Positions 52,827-64,000 of a stretch of DNA of 64,000 bases are shown here, piece after piece. This DNA is from Venturia oleaginea (taxonomy: Eukaryota; Ascomycota; Dothideomycetes; Venturiales; Venturiaceae): the NCBI GenBank assembly GCA_013176395.1, contig JABMLP010000001.1, forward strand, positions 2,418,001 through 2,482,000, written 5' to 3'. The position numbers were made by a program, and so were the translations under genes. Each line of letters opens with the position of its first letter. Position 1 is the stretch's first letter. The notes beneath the pieces were generated by a model. It saw only the letters and a program-made list of their open reading frames with translations. It searched no databases and was not told where the DNA came from.

Positions 52827-54889
52827 ATTATCAATTTATCCGATGTCCTTTGTTTTGTTGTCTGAGTTTCACATACCTCTTCCCTCGCGCCCGCTTGAGC
52901 GCTGTTTCATTCTCCTTCTACATACCCCTCTGCATTGCCTTGGATTGGCTTCGAACTCGGTTCTGGTGACCTTTTGAGTTTCGATACATAGACGGACCCG
53001 GTGTTCGGTAAAACCTCGGTGCTGGCTTTCTTGGGACATAGATTATGGCGTTTCTACATCCAAATGTAAGCAAGCATGGAGGACTATACATGCTCGAAGT
53101 GTTAATGACTGGACGCCAATTGGAGTATCAAGGCAAGGTCGTTAATGCTTGGATGGATGGACAATGAGAAAATGCTTTGGTCTTGTTTCTTTCTCACCGC
53201 TACACCTTTCTTACAATCGGGGGCTGGGACACCTTTTTTTGATTTGCAATTCTTGTTCATTTCCGTTTATATACGTCTTGATGATGGTTTTACGATGTCA
53301 CGAGGCGTTGAATTCGTTTCTAGATATATATATACACACACACACACACACACGCACACACATACATATATGGTTTGCCTTTTTGAATCTTTTAGATGAT
53401 GGGTACATTTGCGTTGGGAATTTTATGTGTACTTTGGTGTGTTTGGTGGTATAAAAAATGATTCTTAACTCTTATTTTTGATTCTTCTTCGGTGCTCCCT
53501 TTTCTCGATTGTACTCCTATTCTCTTTCCTCGTGCCATATCTCCCCTCTCCATCCCTTCCGTCTTAATTCTTCCTGTCCCGATTGTAAACCCCCCTCCCC
53601 CTCCCCTCAGCGCACGCCCGCACGCCCACCCTGCGCCTGCGCCTGCGCCTGCGACCCCCCGCATCCACAACGCACAAATGCACAAACGCACAGCCCCTCT
53701 TAGCCATGGTCTAGGCCCAGACTCAGCTCAATGCACTCACCCCCCTCCTTTCTTCCGAAAACGAAAAAGAAAAGATATCCTTCAGCCTTGTCCTACTTAA
53801 CTAACCTGAAACATATGTATGCACCTGTGCCTTGCTTGCTCGCTTATTCTCTTTCTGGGGGCCGGCGACTTGTGGGAAAATCGTACAGCGTTGTTTCTGT
53901 GTTGGGTACTTGCTCACTTTCCGCATTCATTGTTCGAGATCTGGAAGCGAAGGACTAAGGCGCTAGAATGGAATGGTCTTTTGAATGAATGGATGGGAGG
54001 ACAATGAATTGAGGGATCTTGACTTTGGGCCTTGGGTTTTGAGGGTCCGGGGTTTGAGCTTTGATAAGGTGGTTTGGTACTTTTGTTGTTGTTGTTAGTT
54101 TTGCTGGGGACTTGTGCGATGTGCTGTTGTCTTTGGGTTTTTGGGGGTGTGCGACGGGGGTTGTGTACCATGTGGTTTATTGTAGTTCTATGCTTCAAGA
54201 AGTGAATATCTCTTCACACATATTGAATATGTTCCAGCCACCATTCGCCTCGACCCCTCTCCCTGCATCCCAACGCCAAATGCAGCTTTGAAACGAGGTG
54301 GGAGGACAACATGTGTCTCTGCATCTTAGAAAAGGATGGACAAGGAAAACACGGTGAGTTGTTCGTATGCATGCAGGTAAGATATGTCTTGCCTATAAGT
54401 AGACCCATGTATATCTAATCGCATGATGTATGAGATGCGTGCGACGCTCCATCGGAGCGGCTGGCTGCGTTCTGGGTATAGTACGTTGTTGCACAACTTG
54501 TTCTTGGTTGCTATTTTTGCAGCCTCGCCCTCGCCTTACGCGAGGATCTGTGAGACTTTTGCTTCAATATCTTATCCTGTACGCGTAGATTTCAGAGCGA
54601 CGGTAGACTCAAAAGTAACATCATCGCCCTCATCACGGAGACTGCCATAACTCTATCCTGTCATCACCTGAGATGAAGGTTACTCTATTGCCTGAAGTTT
54701 TCAGAGTCAATTGCCAAATCGATACCGAGCCCGGTCGCACATTATGTTCTATACGGACAATATCAGTAATTCGATCACAGCACATCTATTCATCAAACCT
54801 GCGTCCGAAAACTTCAATACAATCTATTACAATTTAGAGATGTTCTCTAGCTACTTAACTTCATCGCAAACCAGTTCAACAAGCAGTCA
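52827..54889. other. Intergenic, CA microsatellite, no gene seen
   Basis: About 2 kb. It includes a (CA)n run with flanking TA repeats at about 53326-53372, and C-rich DNA at 53580-53660. No gene is supported. Confidence 0.6.
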
Positions 54890-56151
54890 TCATGAAGAAT
54901 TACTTGCAAATCCCTCGTATTCCCCGTCGCCCATTTCTGCTGGATCCACCTGAGGCGCACCAAAGCCGTCGTCTTCCGCGTTTTCCTTGGCTTTATTGAT
55001 CGCATCTTGATCGAAGAAATCCTCACCCGTCGGAACGATCCGAAGCCATGCCTACATCCAGACCAGGCGCCTCACGAGTATTTTACGCCCCGGCCCGGGC
55101 AATTCCAGCCCATGCGGCCTCTACGAAGGTGGCGAGGGAGATTCGGTAGCGCCTCATTGTTGACATGAGACATAGTAGATAGCCGACGATACGCCCTCTC
55201 ATTCTCGTCTCGCAACTTTCGGTCTTTGCTTCTGTCCTCCACGATCACACTCTTCTTCTGCTCCGCTATCCACTTGTCATAAGGCTGAATTCCAGCACCG
55301 CCCAGCATCACATTCTTAAGAGAGCGCTCTCGAGATAAGGCAACATATCGCAATGATGGTGCACCTTCTTTCTCCAAGTTAATCATGGCCTTATCCAATG
55401 TCATACCTTGGGACTTATGAATAGTGTTTGCGGCCGCAGGAGAAACCGGAAACTGCGTCCTTTGGCCGAGGCCGCCGGGTTCATAATTACTGTAGGTATT
55501 GTTCTTGCCCTTCTTCGATTTCCCAATAGTAGAGCGAGAGATGCGAACGATCGGAACTACGGGATGCTTACCAACGTGGACCCATGGCTCACCCTTGTAG
55601 TCATCGAATTCACCCAATACCGCGCACGGCAATGTCACCTTCCTTTCCCTGACGTGGAAGTTGTCTTCCCGCAGAAAGTCCCCAACAGTAGCCATCGCAC
55701 CATTAGACAGTCCCCAAGGAGCGATCTCGTTGTGTCGCAACATAACTCGCGTATTGATTGGCAATTTGAGCATGGGTTCCAGGTGCTGAGCTTCATCCTG
55801 TGCTACCTTCGGCACAAGTAATGAGTCGTAATGGAGGTGTACCATACTTGCCCCGCTTAGAATCGTCCAACTCTTCATGATACTGTGTTTTGACAAAGTT
55901 GATGATGCACTTCTGAGTCTCGTTGAACGACTGTTCGCCATAATGAATATCCACAGGTTTTGGTCCGCAGCGATTTTCGAGCAGTTTCCTGAGATTTTCC
56001 ACGAACTTTGCATAACTCTGCGTCTGAACTTGGGAATTTTGTCGAGAGTCAGAGAGCCCTTTTCGAAATTCCTCATCCGCGGCGCTTGTGGCTTTGCCTT
56101 CATTATACAAATGTCCAATGGGATCATCAAGCTGCATCGTGGCATCTTCAA
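54890..56151 (-). pseudogene. PIF1-like helicase, C-terminal relic
   Basis: The frame carries LEPMLKLPINTRVMLRHNEI, PWGLSNGAMATVGDF, GQRTQFPVSPAAANTIHKSQ with GMTLDKAMINL, and SLRYVALSRERSLKNVMLGG, matching the C-terminal motifs of PIF1-type helicases (also found in Helitrons). The frame stops at 55072; a coding-like tail (TGEDFFDQDAINKAKENAED ... FASNSS) runs on in another frame to 54890 and would need a 35-bp intron or a frameshift. Upstream, near 55840-56137, a second frame is more protein-like, so another shift is likely. The Walker motifs are absent; the next gene begins 250 bp away. A truncated, broken copy. Confidence 0.7.
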
Positions 56152-56397
56152 CTGGCTTGGACTCGGACTGATGGACTGCAGCTTTGTGCTGTCTTGTTGA
56201 AGTTATTAGTAATACTATCCTTTTTGGTCTCTGGTTATCAATTACTCTGAAAGTACAAGTTCATTTGGAGGATTCTGAAGTCGCTGATGTGAGCGCGTTC
56301 GAGTCTGCCTTGATTAGGTGGCAGCCCACTCTTTCTTGAAGCAACATGTGAGTGTGTCAAGACAACAATAAACAATCACAATCACAATACCGCAAAC

Positions 56398-57608
56398 ATG
56401 GACGCCTTCCAGAACTTCGGAAAGAACTTTAGCAATGCCTTAATGCCCAATATCGCAAAGACCCAGCAGCTGCTCAAAGAACAGTTTGGAAATGTCAATG
56501 ATAAGGTTCGTCGACTTCACCGAGCTATCATTGGAACAAATACTGACAGCCTTGCGACAGACCCAGCTTCCACCAGACTATGTCGAACTCGAGAAGAGGG
56601 TCGATGCTCTCAAGCAGGTTCACCAGAAGATGCTCCAGGTCACCTCCCAATACACAAATGAAGCCTACGACTACCCTACCAACCTTCGCGAATCCTTCAA
56701 CGACCTTGGACGCACCGTCTCCGAGAAGGTCCACCTCCTCTCCACGGCCAACTCTCCTTCTGAAGCTGCAGCTGCCATGACTGCGCCTCCAGCAGCTAAA
56801 CCACAACCAAAAACCTTCAACCATGCCATGGCCCGCGCTGCCTTGGCCTCCTCCCACGTCCTCACCCAAGCCGACCATTCAGGCACCGAAGATCCTCTCG
56901 CTTCTGCCCTCGAGAAATTTGCCATTGCAGAGGAGAAAGTAGGAGAGGCGAGATTAGCACAGGATGCCGCCGTTCAATCGAGGTTCTTGGCCGGATGGAG
57001 CACAACCCTGAACACACAACTGAAGTTCGCAACAAATGCGCGCAAGGGTGTTGAGAATGCGAGGCTGAACCTCGATGCGACCAAGTCAAAGGCCAAAGCT
57101 GGACCCGGCTTGGGATTCAACCAGAGGGAGAATTTGGGAGATGAGGAACATTTGACCGAGGAGGCGAGACAGGAGATTGAGGCCAAGGAGGATGAGTTTG
57201 TTGCTCAGACTGAGGAGGCCGAGGGTGTCATGAAGAATGTGGGTCATTCACAAGCATTGCTTGGTGAGGCATTTGCTAATTTCTGATGCGATCAGGTCCT
57301 TGATACCCCTGAACCTCTCCGCAACCTCGCCGAGCTTATCGCTGCACAAATCGAGTTCCACAAGAAGGCATATGAGATCTTGTCTGAGTTGGGGCCAGTC
57401 GTAGACCAGCTTCAGGTTGAGCAAGAGGTAAGCCGTGCCCAGCAGTTTGGTGTTTGATCGCGCATACTGTGGACTTCGAGCCGCACTATATACTACTGCC
57501 CGAGTGCTGAAGGGAAAATTCTGGCACACGAGATTGAGCATCTATCTTGAATACCAGAGCTGACTTTGCTACCAGGCAAGCTACAGAAAGAGCCGTGAGG
57601 GCGCTTGA
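56398..57608 (+). CDS. GVP36: BAR-domain protein, GVP36-like
   Basis: Exons 56398-56505, 56561-57238, 57296-57427 and 57576-57608, with introns of 55, 57 and 148 bp, give 316 residues. The start MDAFQNFGKNFSNALMPNIA and, across the first junction, TQLPPDYVELEKRVDALKQV with YDYPTNLRESFNDLGRTVSE are typical of the fungal GVP36-type BAR proteins. Long amphipathic helices follow (FAIAEEKVGEARLAQDAAVQ, LDATKSKAKAGPG), ending LQVEQEASYRKSREGA. BAR dimers bind curved membranes; the yeast relative acts at Golgi vesicles and in endocytic/vacuolar traffic. A good branch point (TACTGAC) precedes exon 2. No lesions. Confidence 0.9.
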
Positions 57609-58430
57609 ACAACAGGACATGTGAGTATGCTTCCGAGTGAACCGAGGACAGCAGCATTATGGAGTCAAATGGCTGGCTTTCTCGGAGCGTATTCGTAAAC
57701 TTCTTGGCTTGGTGGACTTCTATCTTGCCGTGGACATTGATCCCATGTTTTCAAGGCGTTCGTGGAGAAGCATCGATGCATCCAATTCCCAGATGTTATT
57801 TTGTAGGTTTGAGAATTCTTCGAATTACATATTACTTTACTATAGTTGTTGGCCTCCCAACTGTTGAACGAAACCGACGGGTGTGAAATTTTCATGTCCA
57901 ACGACCTTCGCGACTTTTCCTTGCGCTATCTTGGATGCACTTTATCCTACCTCTGAATTAGGCCGGATTACGGAAGGAGTCTTCTTCTTGATGTCTCTAA
58001 ACTCGCATGGAAAAAACCTCTCGTGTAAACTATTGATACTAGACCCCTTTCTACGAAGAGAAGAACGAAATTTTATTCCAGGTATTTAGTAGATAGATAA
58101 AAGTAGAATCTTAAGCTCGCTTCCTCTTCTACTATTCTATTTTATCTCGTACTACTTACTCTCTACTAGACTACTACCGTAAAGCTTGTGCGCAGAGTAG
58201 AAAGAATAAATATATAAAGGGATGGAATGCAATCATTGGTATATATTTACTGTAGGCAGGAAGATTGGGGTATACTACTTACTTTTACTACAAGGCGGAT
58301 AGCTGGATGCGTGTAAGAGTAGGAATTGGGTGTGGGATTAAATATATGTAGTGGAGGTAGGTTTTCTGAAGTTGGTATAAGGCTGCACGGGAGTTGAGTA
58401 GAGATCTGAATGTGGGGATGACTCGGTCTT
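57609..58430. other. Intergenic, no gene seen
   Basis: About 820 bp, becoming AT-rich from 58080 onward; ends at the solo LTR target site. Confidence 0.6.
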
Positions 58431-58763
58431 TGTAAGAGTTCAACCCTCAAAGGTGTTTCGCAAGTGAGAGAAGACTGCTTGTATTTCAAAGTATCTAAGT
58501 ACAGAGAAGAAAGTGTAAATACAGGAAGGATAGCTCGTATAAATAATCCTCCTCTTACAATAGATCCTTCTAGAAAGTATCTTTAAATGGAAACGTGACA
58601 GCTTGCGAAATAGAACATGGCAGCTTGCGAAATAGAACATGACAGCTTGCAAAATAGAACATGACAGCTTGCAAAATAGAACATGACAGCTTGCAGAATA
58701 ACAAGAGAACAATTGGAAATCCAGTCATGGATAAGCTAGAGAGAAGGATTCCATCCCTTAACA
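58431..58763 (-). mobile_element. Solo LTR of the chromovirus family
   Basis: From TGTAAGAG to CTTAACA with a perfect target duplication GTCTT (58426-58430, 58764-58768). It is 333 bp, 45 bp longer than the LTRs of the complete element, because the 22-bp AATAGAACATGACAGCTTGC unit is present about five times (58597-58700) instead of three. The self-priming segment TATCTAAGTAC is kept. Confidence 0.95.
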
Positions 58764-59043
58764 GTCTTGGTATTAGTTTGGTACGAGTATTGTATACGAG
58801 ATGGGAAAACGAGTTATTTGAAAGTTGGTTATACCCTGATTTGGTAGTCTAATGTATTTATGGATGGTATTGAGAATGATGACTGATTCGGATCATGGTC
58901 TAGGTAGAGGAAGCCACCCATGCACGTTGGAACTCTGGTATCCGTATTTTTGGATTGAGTAACACGTACTGCATGACTTTCATTTCAACTTAAATGAGTC
59001 CTGAACCTCTCCTTGGCTCGGGGGTGGCATTGCTCGACATAGT

Positions 59044-60584
59044 TTAAGAGCTCAATAGACTCTCTACCTCCGCGACAGTCTTTGGAGTCGAAGTCAAGTC
59101 ATCGTAACCAGTCTCGGTGACTAGAACATCATCTACACCATAAATTAGCATCATTCATCTCACCTCAGCGCGCAAGAGAATAGAAAAACTCACCTTCGAT
59201 CCTCACTCCACCAACACTCCAATACTTGTCCAACACAGCCTTGCTAATATACTTGCTCTGCTCCGGATCCTTAAGATAAGGCTCAATAATGAACTCGCAG
59301 AAATAGATACCCGGCTCAACCGTAATAACACTACCCGCGGGCAACGTCCCTCTCACCCTCAAATAACGGAACATGGGATCTTTATCCTCGTAGTTTGGAT
59401 TGCCACCCGTATCATGCGTATCCATGCCCAAGTAGTGACCCAATCCATGCGGGAAGAACGCAACGCTCGTTCGCGCCTTGAAGATCTCCTCGGCATCGCC
59501 TTTGAGGATACCGAGTTTGAGGAGACCGGCTATGGCGACTTTGTGGGCGTGGGCGTGGACATCGTCCCACAGGACGTTGGCTTTGAGCATGGAGATGCAT
59601 TCGAGTTGCATTTGCAAAACAATCTCATAGATAGCCTTACTCTCTGGGGAGAATTTACCGCTAATGGGGAAAGTTCGCGTGATATCAGCTGCGTAGCAAT
59701 TACTCTCTGCTGCTGCGTCGACGAGGACGTTGAGTTTTCCGGCGAGAGGTTGGTCGTTCTTGACATAGTGGAGTGTTGCTGCGCTTGTTCCTGAGGCGAA
59801 GATTCCGTGGTAGGCTTGTTCGCGACAGCCGCGCTCGATACAGATTTTTAGGAAAAGAGCTTCCAGTTCGCGTTCGTTGGTGGCGGCTTTTGCGGCTTTG
59901 GTTACGGCGATGTGGGCTGCTGTTGAGACATTGTTTGCGTGGCGGATGAGGGTTACTTCGTAATCGTCCTTATAGACACGGCATATCTCGATTGCAGTCT
60001 TCAAGATCGTGAGATCTTTGTCGTTGAAATTCAGGAATGTGATGTGGTCAGAAATCTGGTTGGCGATGGCGTAGATTGTGGTTTGTGCGGTCTCTTTTGA
60101 GTCGGCGAGGTATGGGTTCACTTCGTCCGTTGTTAAAACTGAGTCGACATCGTATGCTTTCAACGCTTCCTGCGGTGACATCGGAAGACCGCTCCAGATA
60201 ACATCATCAGGATTGATCGGTGGAATGAATAGAGTCAGCTTCTCTTTCGCAATGTCGTACGTGCAATATCTATCCGGTAGTCCACATCCAGTGAGGTAAT
60301 AGAAGTATCGGCGTTGTCTGATTACAATTAAGCTTTGTTGTTTGCATGAAGACTTGGTTGACTCACCTGAACGGACATGGCTCGTCATTGTCCTTTTTGG
60401 TGTCAGTTGAAGTCGAATACTTCAAGTCGAAAAATCTTCTCACCTCAATCATCCTCAACTTCTGACCTTCAAGATAGAGAACTCCCTTCGGATCTCCTCC
60501 ATTCTTGATGATATGCTCGGCAACTTTCTTCGCATGAGCCTTTGCCTGATACTTGCCGTTCAATATCTCGAGTCCTGCCTCCAT
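59044..60584 (-). CDS. PEPP: Xaa-Pro aminopeptidase (M24B, PEPP type)
   Basis: Exons 60584-60444, 60392-60367, 60317-59194 and 59132-59044, with introns of 51, 49 and 61 bp, give 459 residues; exon 2 is only 26 nt. The sequence runs [40 protein letters not shown], then the pita-bread catalytic domain. Metal ligands are visible: Asp in [20 protein letters not shown] (two), His in [16 protein letters not shown], Glu in [11 protein letters not shown] and Glu in [16 protein letters not shown] (across the last junction). The enzyme removes N-terminal residues preceding proline using two divalent metal ions, probably in the cytosol. The tail [16 protein letters not shown] is typical of the fungal proteins. 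Confidence 0.95.
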
Positions 60585-61072
60585 TGTAGCTGATTTGTTA
60601 GCTTTGATGACCCTTTCATATATTTTTGATATGTGAGTGTCGTTGAAGGAAATGGCCGATCTGATGGTCCAGCAATATCGAACCCCATTTTAATTGGTGG
60701 GCAGAAGACCTTTTATGGGCCAGGGTGTGATAACGGTTGAGGTAACTTGGTTCCCCGATGCTTACCTGGCACTGCGTCAGCTGGATCATATAAACCTTCC
60801 GAGGCTGATTTCGATGTCTGGGTGCTGGATTCTTCAGCTATGGATTCGTAGGTTGTGTTATATCTGCTCAGAGAATGATGTTCGGCGGATGGTTTAACGG
60901 GAGGGTCTCCAGCGTCAACGGATATGCTTACGGTCCTCTTGAGAGCATGCATCGATGGCTGAATGGTGGTAATTGATTTCGCGATCAAATCGAGGTGATG
61001 TACTTTAGGTACCGGTACATAAGAAGAAGAAGAAGAAGAAGAAGGGAACGTGATGAGCCGTCGTCCGATATA
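60585..61072. other. Intergenic with AAG microsatellite
   Basis: About 490 bp. An (AAG)n run of about eight units lies at 61020-61043, followed by the TA target of the pogo/Fot element. No gene is seen. Confidence 0.6.
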
Positions 61073-62897
61073 ACGTAATCCACCATCGAGCGGTACACAT
61101 TTTCGTATCCTCATCAATTACTCTATTATGCACCAATAAATCTCTCAATTTTAAATATTCCTATCTATAATTCTGACAGTTGATTGCAAAATGGTCACCA
61201 CTGCGACAAATAAAACAAGTAATTACAATGTTCTCCTCTTCATTTGGTGGTTCTTCCTCAATATAAGGCTCTTGATCAACCTGGTTACTGCTGATAACCG
61301 AAGCTTCTTTAGAAAGTTGAAGTAAGCTTGAGCCCTCTGCAACAGTTAAAGCGCTTTATTGACTAATATATCTCCTTTTTAGTTGCCTCTTTCGCTTCTG
61401 CCTCTCATTTGCAGCCCTTAATTTCTCATTTTCCGCAGCTAGTAAAGCGGCGCCTTGCATCGCGATCTGGCAGCCCTTGACAAGCTGATTAAGGGCCTGA
61501 TCTGTTGGTATTGGTGGACTTTTTGAACGTCTCTTAAGATAGCCTTTGATTGTAGCTACCTGCAGCTCTAACTGGGTTAGATTCTGAGGTGTTTCTGGTT
61601 GCCATTGCTCTTGGTTTGTGGCCAAGGGCACTGTAAGGGTAGATGGCCTAATCTGGATGGTTGAAAGTACCTGATCTGGATCAAAAGGTACGAGACCGGC
61701 AGCAGTGAAGCTGCGTTGAATATTGCTTAGTGTGAGGGCACTAATTCGAGCAATTTTAAAGGCGTGAAGGAACTCAATTTTGTCGATATGATTTATGCCA
61801 AGCCTCATATATTCCGAGACTTGGTGGCCGTAGGTACGCTTGAGGACCGAAAAACAACCAATATCGAGAGGTTGAAGAAGATGTGATGAATGCGGTGGCA
61901 TATAAAGAGTAATAATCATCCGGTCTGCACAAAATTGATCAAATTCTGGCGTTGCGTGGCTGCCGTGGCCATCCAGAATAAGTAGTCGATAACTACCAAT
62001 CTTTCTTGCAGCTGTATTTGGCTCAAAAACCTCTTTTAACCAATGTAATCCAAGCTTGTCATTAGTCCATCCATTTGTACTCAAAGCGATTGTCCAATCA
62101 GGCGGTAGATTGTCGTTTTCGTACCAAGATGATATATGTACCTTGCCTTTGAAGATCACCATCGGCGAGAGGCTCCAACCCAGCGCATTGATCGATTCGA
62201 TTGCCGTAACCCATTCGCGATAGCCAGGCTGTAATTGAGGGGGTCTGCCACGCCTATCTGAGGCAGTAACTACGCGTGAGGTACTTGCAAGGCCCATTGC
62301 AAAGCCAGTTTCGTCGAAGTTGTAGATATCGTTATTGAGGATGCCGTATTTAGCGATTGTGTTTTGTACAAGCCGAAACCAGGCCCCAATAAGGGCTGGA
62401 TCTTCGCATCTTGCTCTTTGATTATCGTAGCTGCGTGAGTATCGCGATTTGAGGCTAGGGCGGCGGTTGATGTATCGCTGAGGCCAATTGACACCGATTT
62501 TGCAATCTGAGCCTACACGCTGCTCGAGTACGGTTTTTGCCGCATCGCGTACCCTAGTAACGGTCAATGGATAACCTCTTTCATCCATAGATAGTATCCA
62601 ATGCTCAACGACCTCCTCTTCCGTATCCGTAAGCTTTTGGCAATTTGGGCGCGAATCGACGCGTGAAGCGCGTCCGCGAAGGCGGGAGACAAGGGAAGTA
62701 AATGGGACAGAATAGGCATCAGCGGCCTTTCGAATACTTGGAAAATGGCCTTTCAAATAAACGTCATGAGCAAGGAGTAGTTGACCCTCTTTCTGGGCCT
62801 TTGTATTGGCTAGTTGTGGTGGCATTGTGGGTTAATCGATGAGGATACGAAAATGTGTACCGCTCGGTAGTGTGTACCGCTCGATGGTGGATTACGT
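61073..62897 (-). mobile_element. Full-length pogo/Fot element (DD35D), apparently intact
   Basis: 1825 bp from ACGTAATCCACCATCG (61073) to the inverted CGATGGTGGATTACGT (62897), flanked by TA (61071-61072, 62898-62899). The right repeat carries an extra 17-bp direct copy of the CTACCGAGCGGTACACA motif absent from the left. One uninterrupted transposase fills the interior. It belongs to a different family from the copies at 22134 and 46584, although the tip ACGTA is shared. Confidence 0.95.
61356..62825 (-). CDS. pogo/Fot-type transposase, intact
   Basis: 489 residues from the ATG at 62825. The N-terminal helix-turn-helix and CENP-B-like region (FPSIRKAADAYSVPFTSLVS, WPQRYINRRPSLKSRYSRSY) would bind the terminal repeats. 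The catalytic triad is D171 (YNFDETGF), D285 (LLILDGHGSH) and D321 (HSSHLLQPLDIGCF), with 35 residues between the last two, as in the Fot1 branch. IQRSFTAAGLVPFDPD follows, then a coiled, Lys/Arg-rich C-terminus (ENEKLRAANERQKRKRQLKR). No stop or frameshift occurs. It acts in the nucleus by cut-and-paste into TA sites. Confidence 0.95.
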   Translation of the reverse strand: MPPQLANTKAQKEGQLLLAHDVYLKGHFPSIRKAADAYSVPFTSLVSRLRGRASRVDSRPNCQKLTDTEEEVVEHWILSMDERGYPLTVTRVRDAAKTVLEQRVGSDCKIGVNWPQRYINRRPSLKSRYSRSYDNQRARCEDPALIGAWFRLVQNTIAKYGILNNDIYNFDETGFAMGLASTSRVVTASDRRGRPPQLQPGYREWVTAIESINALGWSLSPMVIFKGKVHISSWYENDNLPPDWTIALSTNGWTNDKLGLHWLKEVFEPNTAARKIGSYRLLILDGHGSHATPEFDQFCADRMIITLYMPPHSSHLLQPLDIGCFSVLKRTYGHQVSEYMRLGINHIDKIEFLHAFKIARISALTLSNIQRSFTAAGLVPFDPDQVLSTIQIRPSTLTVPLATNQEQWQPETPQNLTQLELQVATIKGYLKRRSKSPPIPTDQALNQLVKGCQIAMQGAALLAAENEKLRAANERQKRKRQLKRRYISQ

Positions 62898-62899
62898 TA

Positions 62900-63484
62900 A
62901 TCCAATTTACCCCTCAAAGTCACTCCCCAGCCAAATGAGGAAAGTCTCGAGATGATGCTTGAGTTTACATTAGTGATTCGCTTAACACACTGATATACAG
63001 AAAGCTGGTGATCGGCCCTGTTCGGATCGAATAGCTGGGTGCTGATTTGACCAGGTTTTGACACATACAGTAAGCGAGGTCCCTCACAATTATTGCTGAA
63101 TTTCTAGCCATTTCAATTATCACATTGTTAGAAACTGAGCGAGATCAATCTCTAGGTGAGCTGTCGGTCTGTTTTGGGTTTTCAGAAGGCGAGACGTGAA
63201 TATAAGGCACAATATAAAGCCTCTGGCTTCAAGAATGCTCCGCAGTTTGTGATTTTGTGACTAGACCTCGAAAGTCCCCCAATTCTGAAAGATGTTGTCT
63301 AAATGGTATAGAACAGATAAAATTACTTTGAGCCAACCTCAATCATGCCCATCAACGACAACGCCCATCAAATGCAATCTCTCGCGTTGCGAGGCACGCC
63401 ATACATTGCTGAAATATGCTCGCTTGTCCGGAAATCATGTCCCGTGACGCCATTCATACATTATCATGCCACACTAGCTTAGAT
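62900..63484. other. Intergenic, no gene seen
   Basis: About 585 bp between the transposon and the KRE9-like gene; nothing identified. Confidence 0.6.
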
Positions 63485-64000
63485 CTATTCTCTCCACCGA
63501 TTCAAGAACTTCTGCATTGGGTCTGAAGGAGTCGGGGCAGCAGCGACCTATCTGCCATTAGCTTGGTTCGTCCTATCACACTGATCAAACATACCGTGTT
63601 CTCATACTGGCTGAAGCTCCAAGTGATCACTGCAGTCTGTGTAGTGGCACCAACCAGTATTGGCAAGTATGTGGTTGCGATCGTGTATGGACTGGTAGGG
63701 TACAATGGTGTCTTCGTCTTTGCGGTGATCTTCGTCGGTGGAAACTTCTGCATGGGAGCGTACCTGATCGGGCCCGTCTGCTGTGCGAATGGCAGTGCAA
63801 AGCTCCCAACGTCACCTCCGGCAGCAGCAGCAGCAGCTCCTCCAGCTCCAGCAGCTTGGTTTACAGAAGCTGGTCCAGCTGTGCCTGATACGCTTTTCGC
63901 CCCTGCTTGTACGTTTGCTGGAAATGTGCCAGTCATACCGCTGAGAGAGAAGCGAGGAGAGAAGTTCGTAACGGTGCCACCAGTAGAGGCTACGGATATC
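63485..64000 (-). CDS. KRE9: KRE9/KNH1-like cell wall protein, 3' part
   Basis: The gene runs off the right edge, so its N-terminus is missing. Visible exons are 64000-63595 and 63547-63485 with a 47-bp intron (GTATGT ... ATAG). The segment FSLSGMTGTFPANVQAGAKS followed by SGTAGP, FALPFAQQTGPIRYAPMQ, PPTKIT, LYPTSPYTIATTYLP and FSQYENT is the conserved C-terminal domain of Kre9/Knh1 proteins, secreted O-glycosylated factors needed for beta-1,6-glucan assembly in the wall. The end, VAAAPTPSDPMQKFLNRW, is short. An Ala/Gly run lies before the domain. Confidence 0.85.

Noticed and set aside
53145..53454. Frames containing THTHTHT
   Set aside because: Created by the CA microsatellite.

Overview
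This window is nuclear DNA of a filamentous ascomycete (Pezizomycotina; probably a plant-associated Dothideomycete, though the class is an inference). The evidence is short introns of about 47-95 bp with CTRAC-like branch points, fungal Zn2Cys6 and C2H2 transcription factors, a BYS1-type secreted protein, KRE9-type wall protein, fungal mannitol-1-phosphate dehydrogenase, and a mixture of typical fungal transposons. Several premature stops in transposon relics fit C-to-T changes, as expected if repeat-induced point mutation (RIP) has acted, although the youngest element here is unmutated.

Layout. 1-2060: 3' end of a Mutator-like (MULE) transposase followed by two sets of tandem repeats. 2190-3920: relics of a sirtuin gene and of an unrecognised gene. 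4104-4398: solo LTR. 4907-12346: a complete Ty3/gypsy chromovirus on the minus strand with identical LTRs and a 5-bp target duplication; its 5' LTR is split by a 1343-bp Tc1/mariner element inserted at the LTR TATA box. 12825-13093: a two-exon gene for a 70-residue secreted six-cysteine protein, an effector or antimicrobial candidate. 14692-16107: a decayed Tc1-like element with 54-bp perfect inverted repeats. 17686-21331: a large C2H2/fungal_trans regulator. 22134-22802: deleted pogo/Fot-like element. 23594-28291: degraded LINE. 28614-32083: Zn2Cys6 regulator carrying one in-frame stop. 34370-36028: a second C2H2 gene.

The stretch 37894-45080 is a conserved gene block: mannitol-1-phosphate 5-dehydrogenase, an R3H-associated protein and histidinol phosphatase (divergent pair), and a seven-exon FKBP12-type prolyl isomerase. 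A second deleted pogo copy lies at 46584-47943, followed by about 4 kb without a supportable gene. Then come a BYS1-type secreted protein (51993-52826), a PIF1-like helicase relic (54890-56151), a GVP36-like BAR protein (56398-57608), another solo LTR (58431-58763), a PEPP-type Xaa-Pro aminopeptidase (59044-60584), a full-length pogo/Fot element with an intact transposase (61073-62897), and the 3' end of a KRE9-like gene at the right edge.

No single novel multi-gene system is evident. The most interesting points are the self-priming chromovirus silenced by a nested Tc1 insertion at its TATA box, the small cysteine-rich secreted protein in a transposon-rich niche, three E-boxes spaced exactly one helical turn apart, the in-frame stop in an otherwise intact Zn2Cys6 regulator, and pogo-type elements whose terminal repeats vary in the number of an internal direct repeat. 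All gene models are hand-spliced from the sequence; intron borders were accepted only where phase and protein sense agreed.
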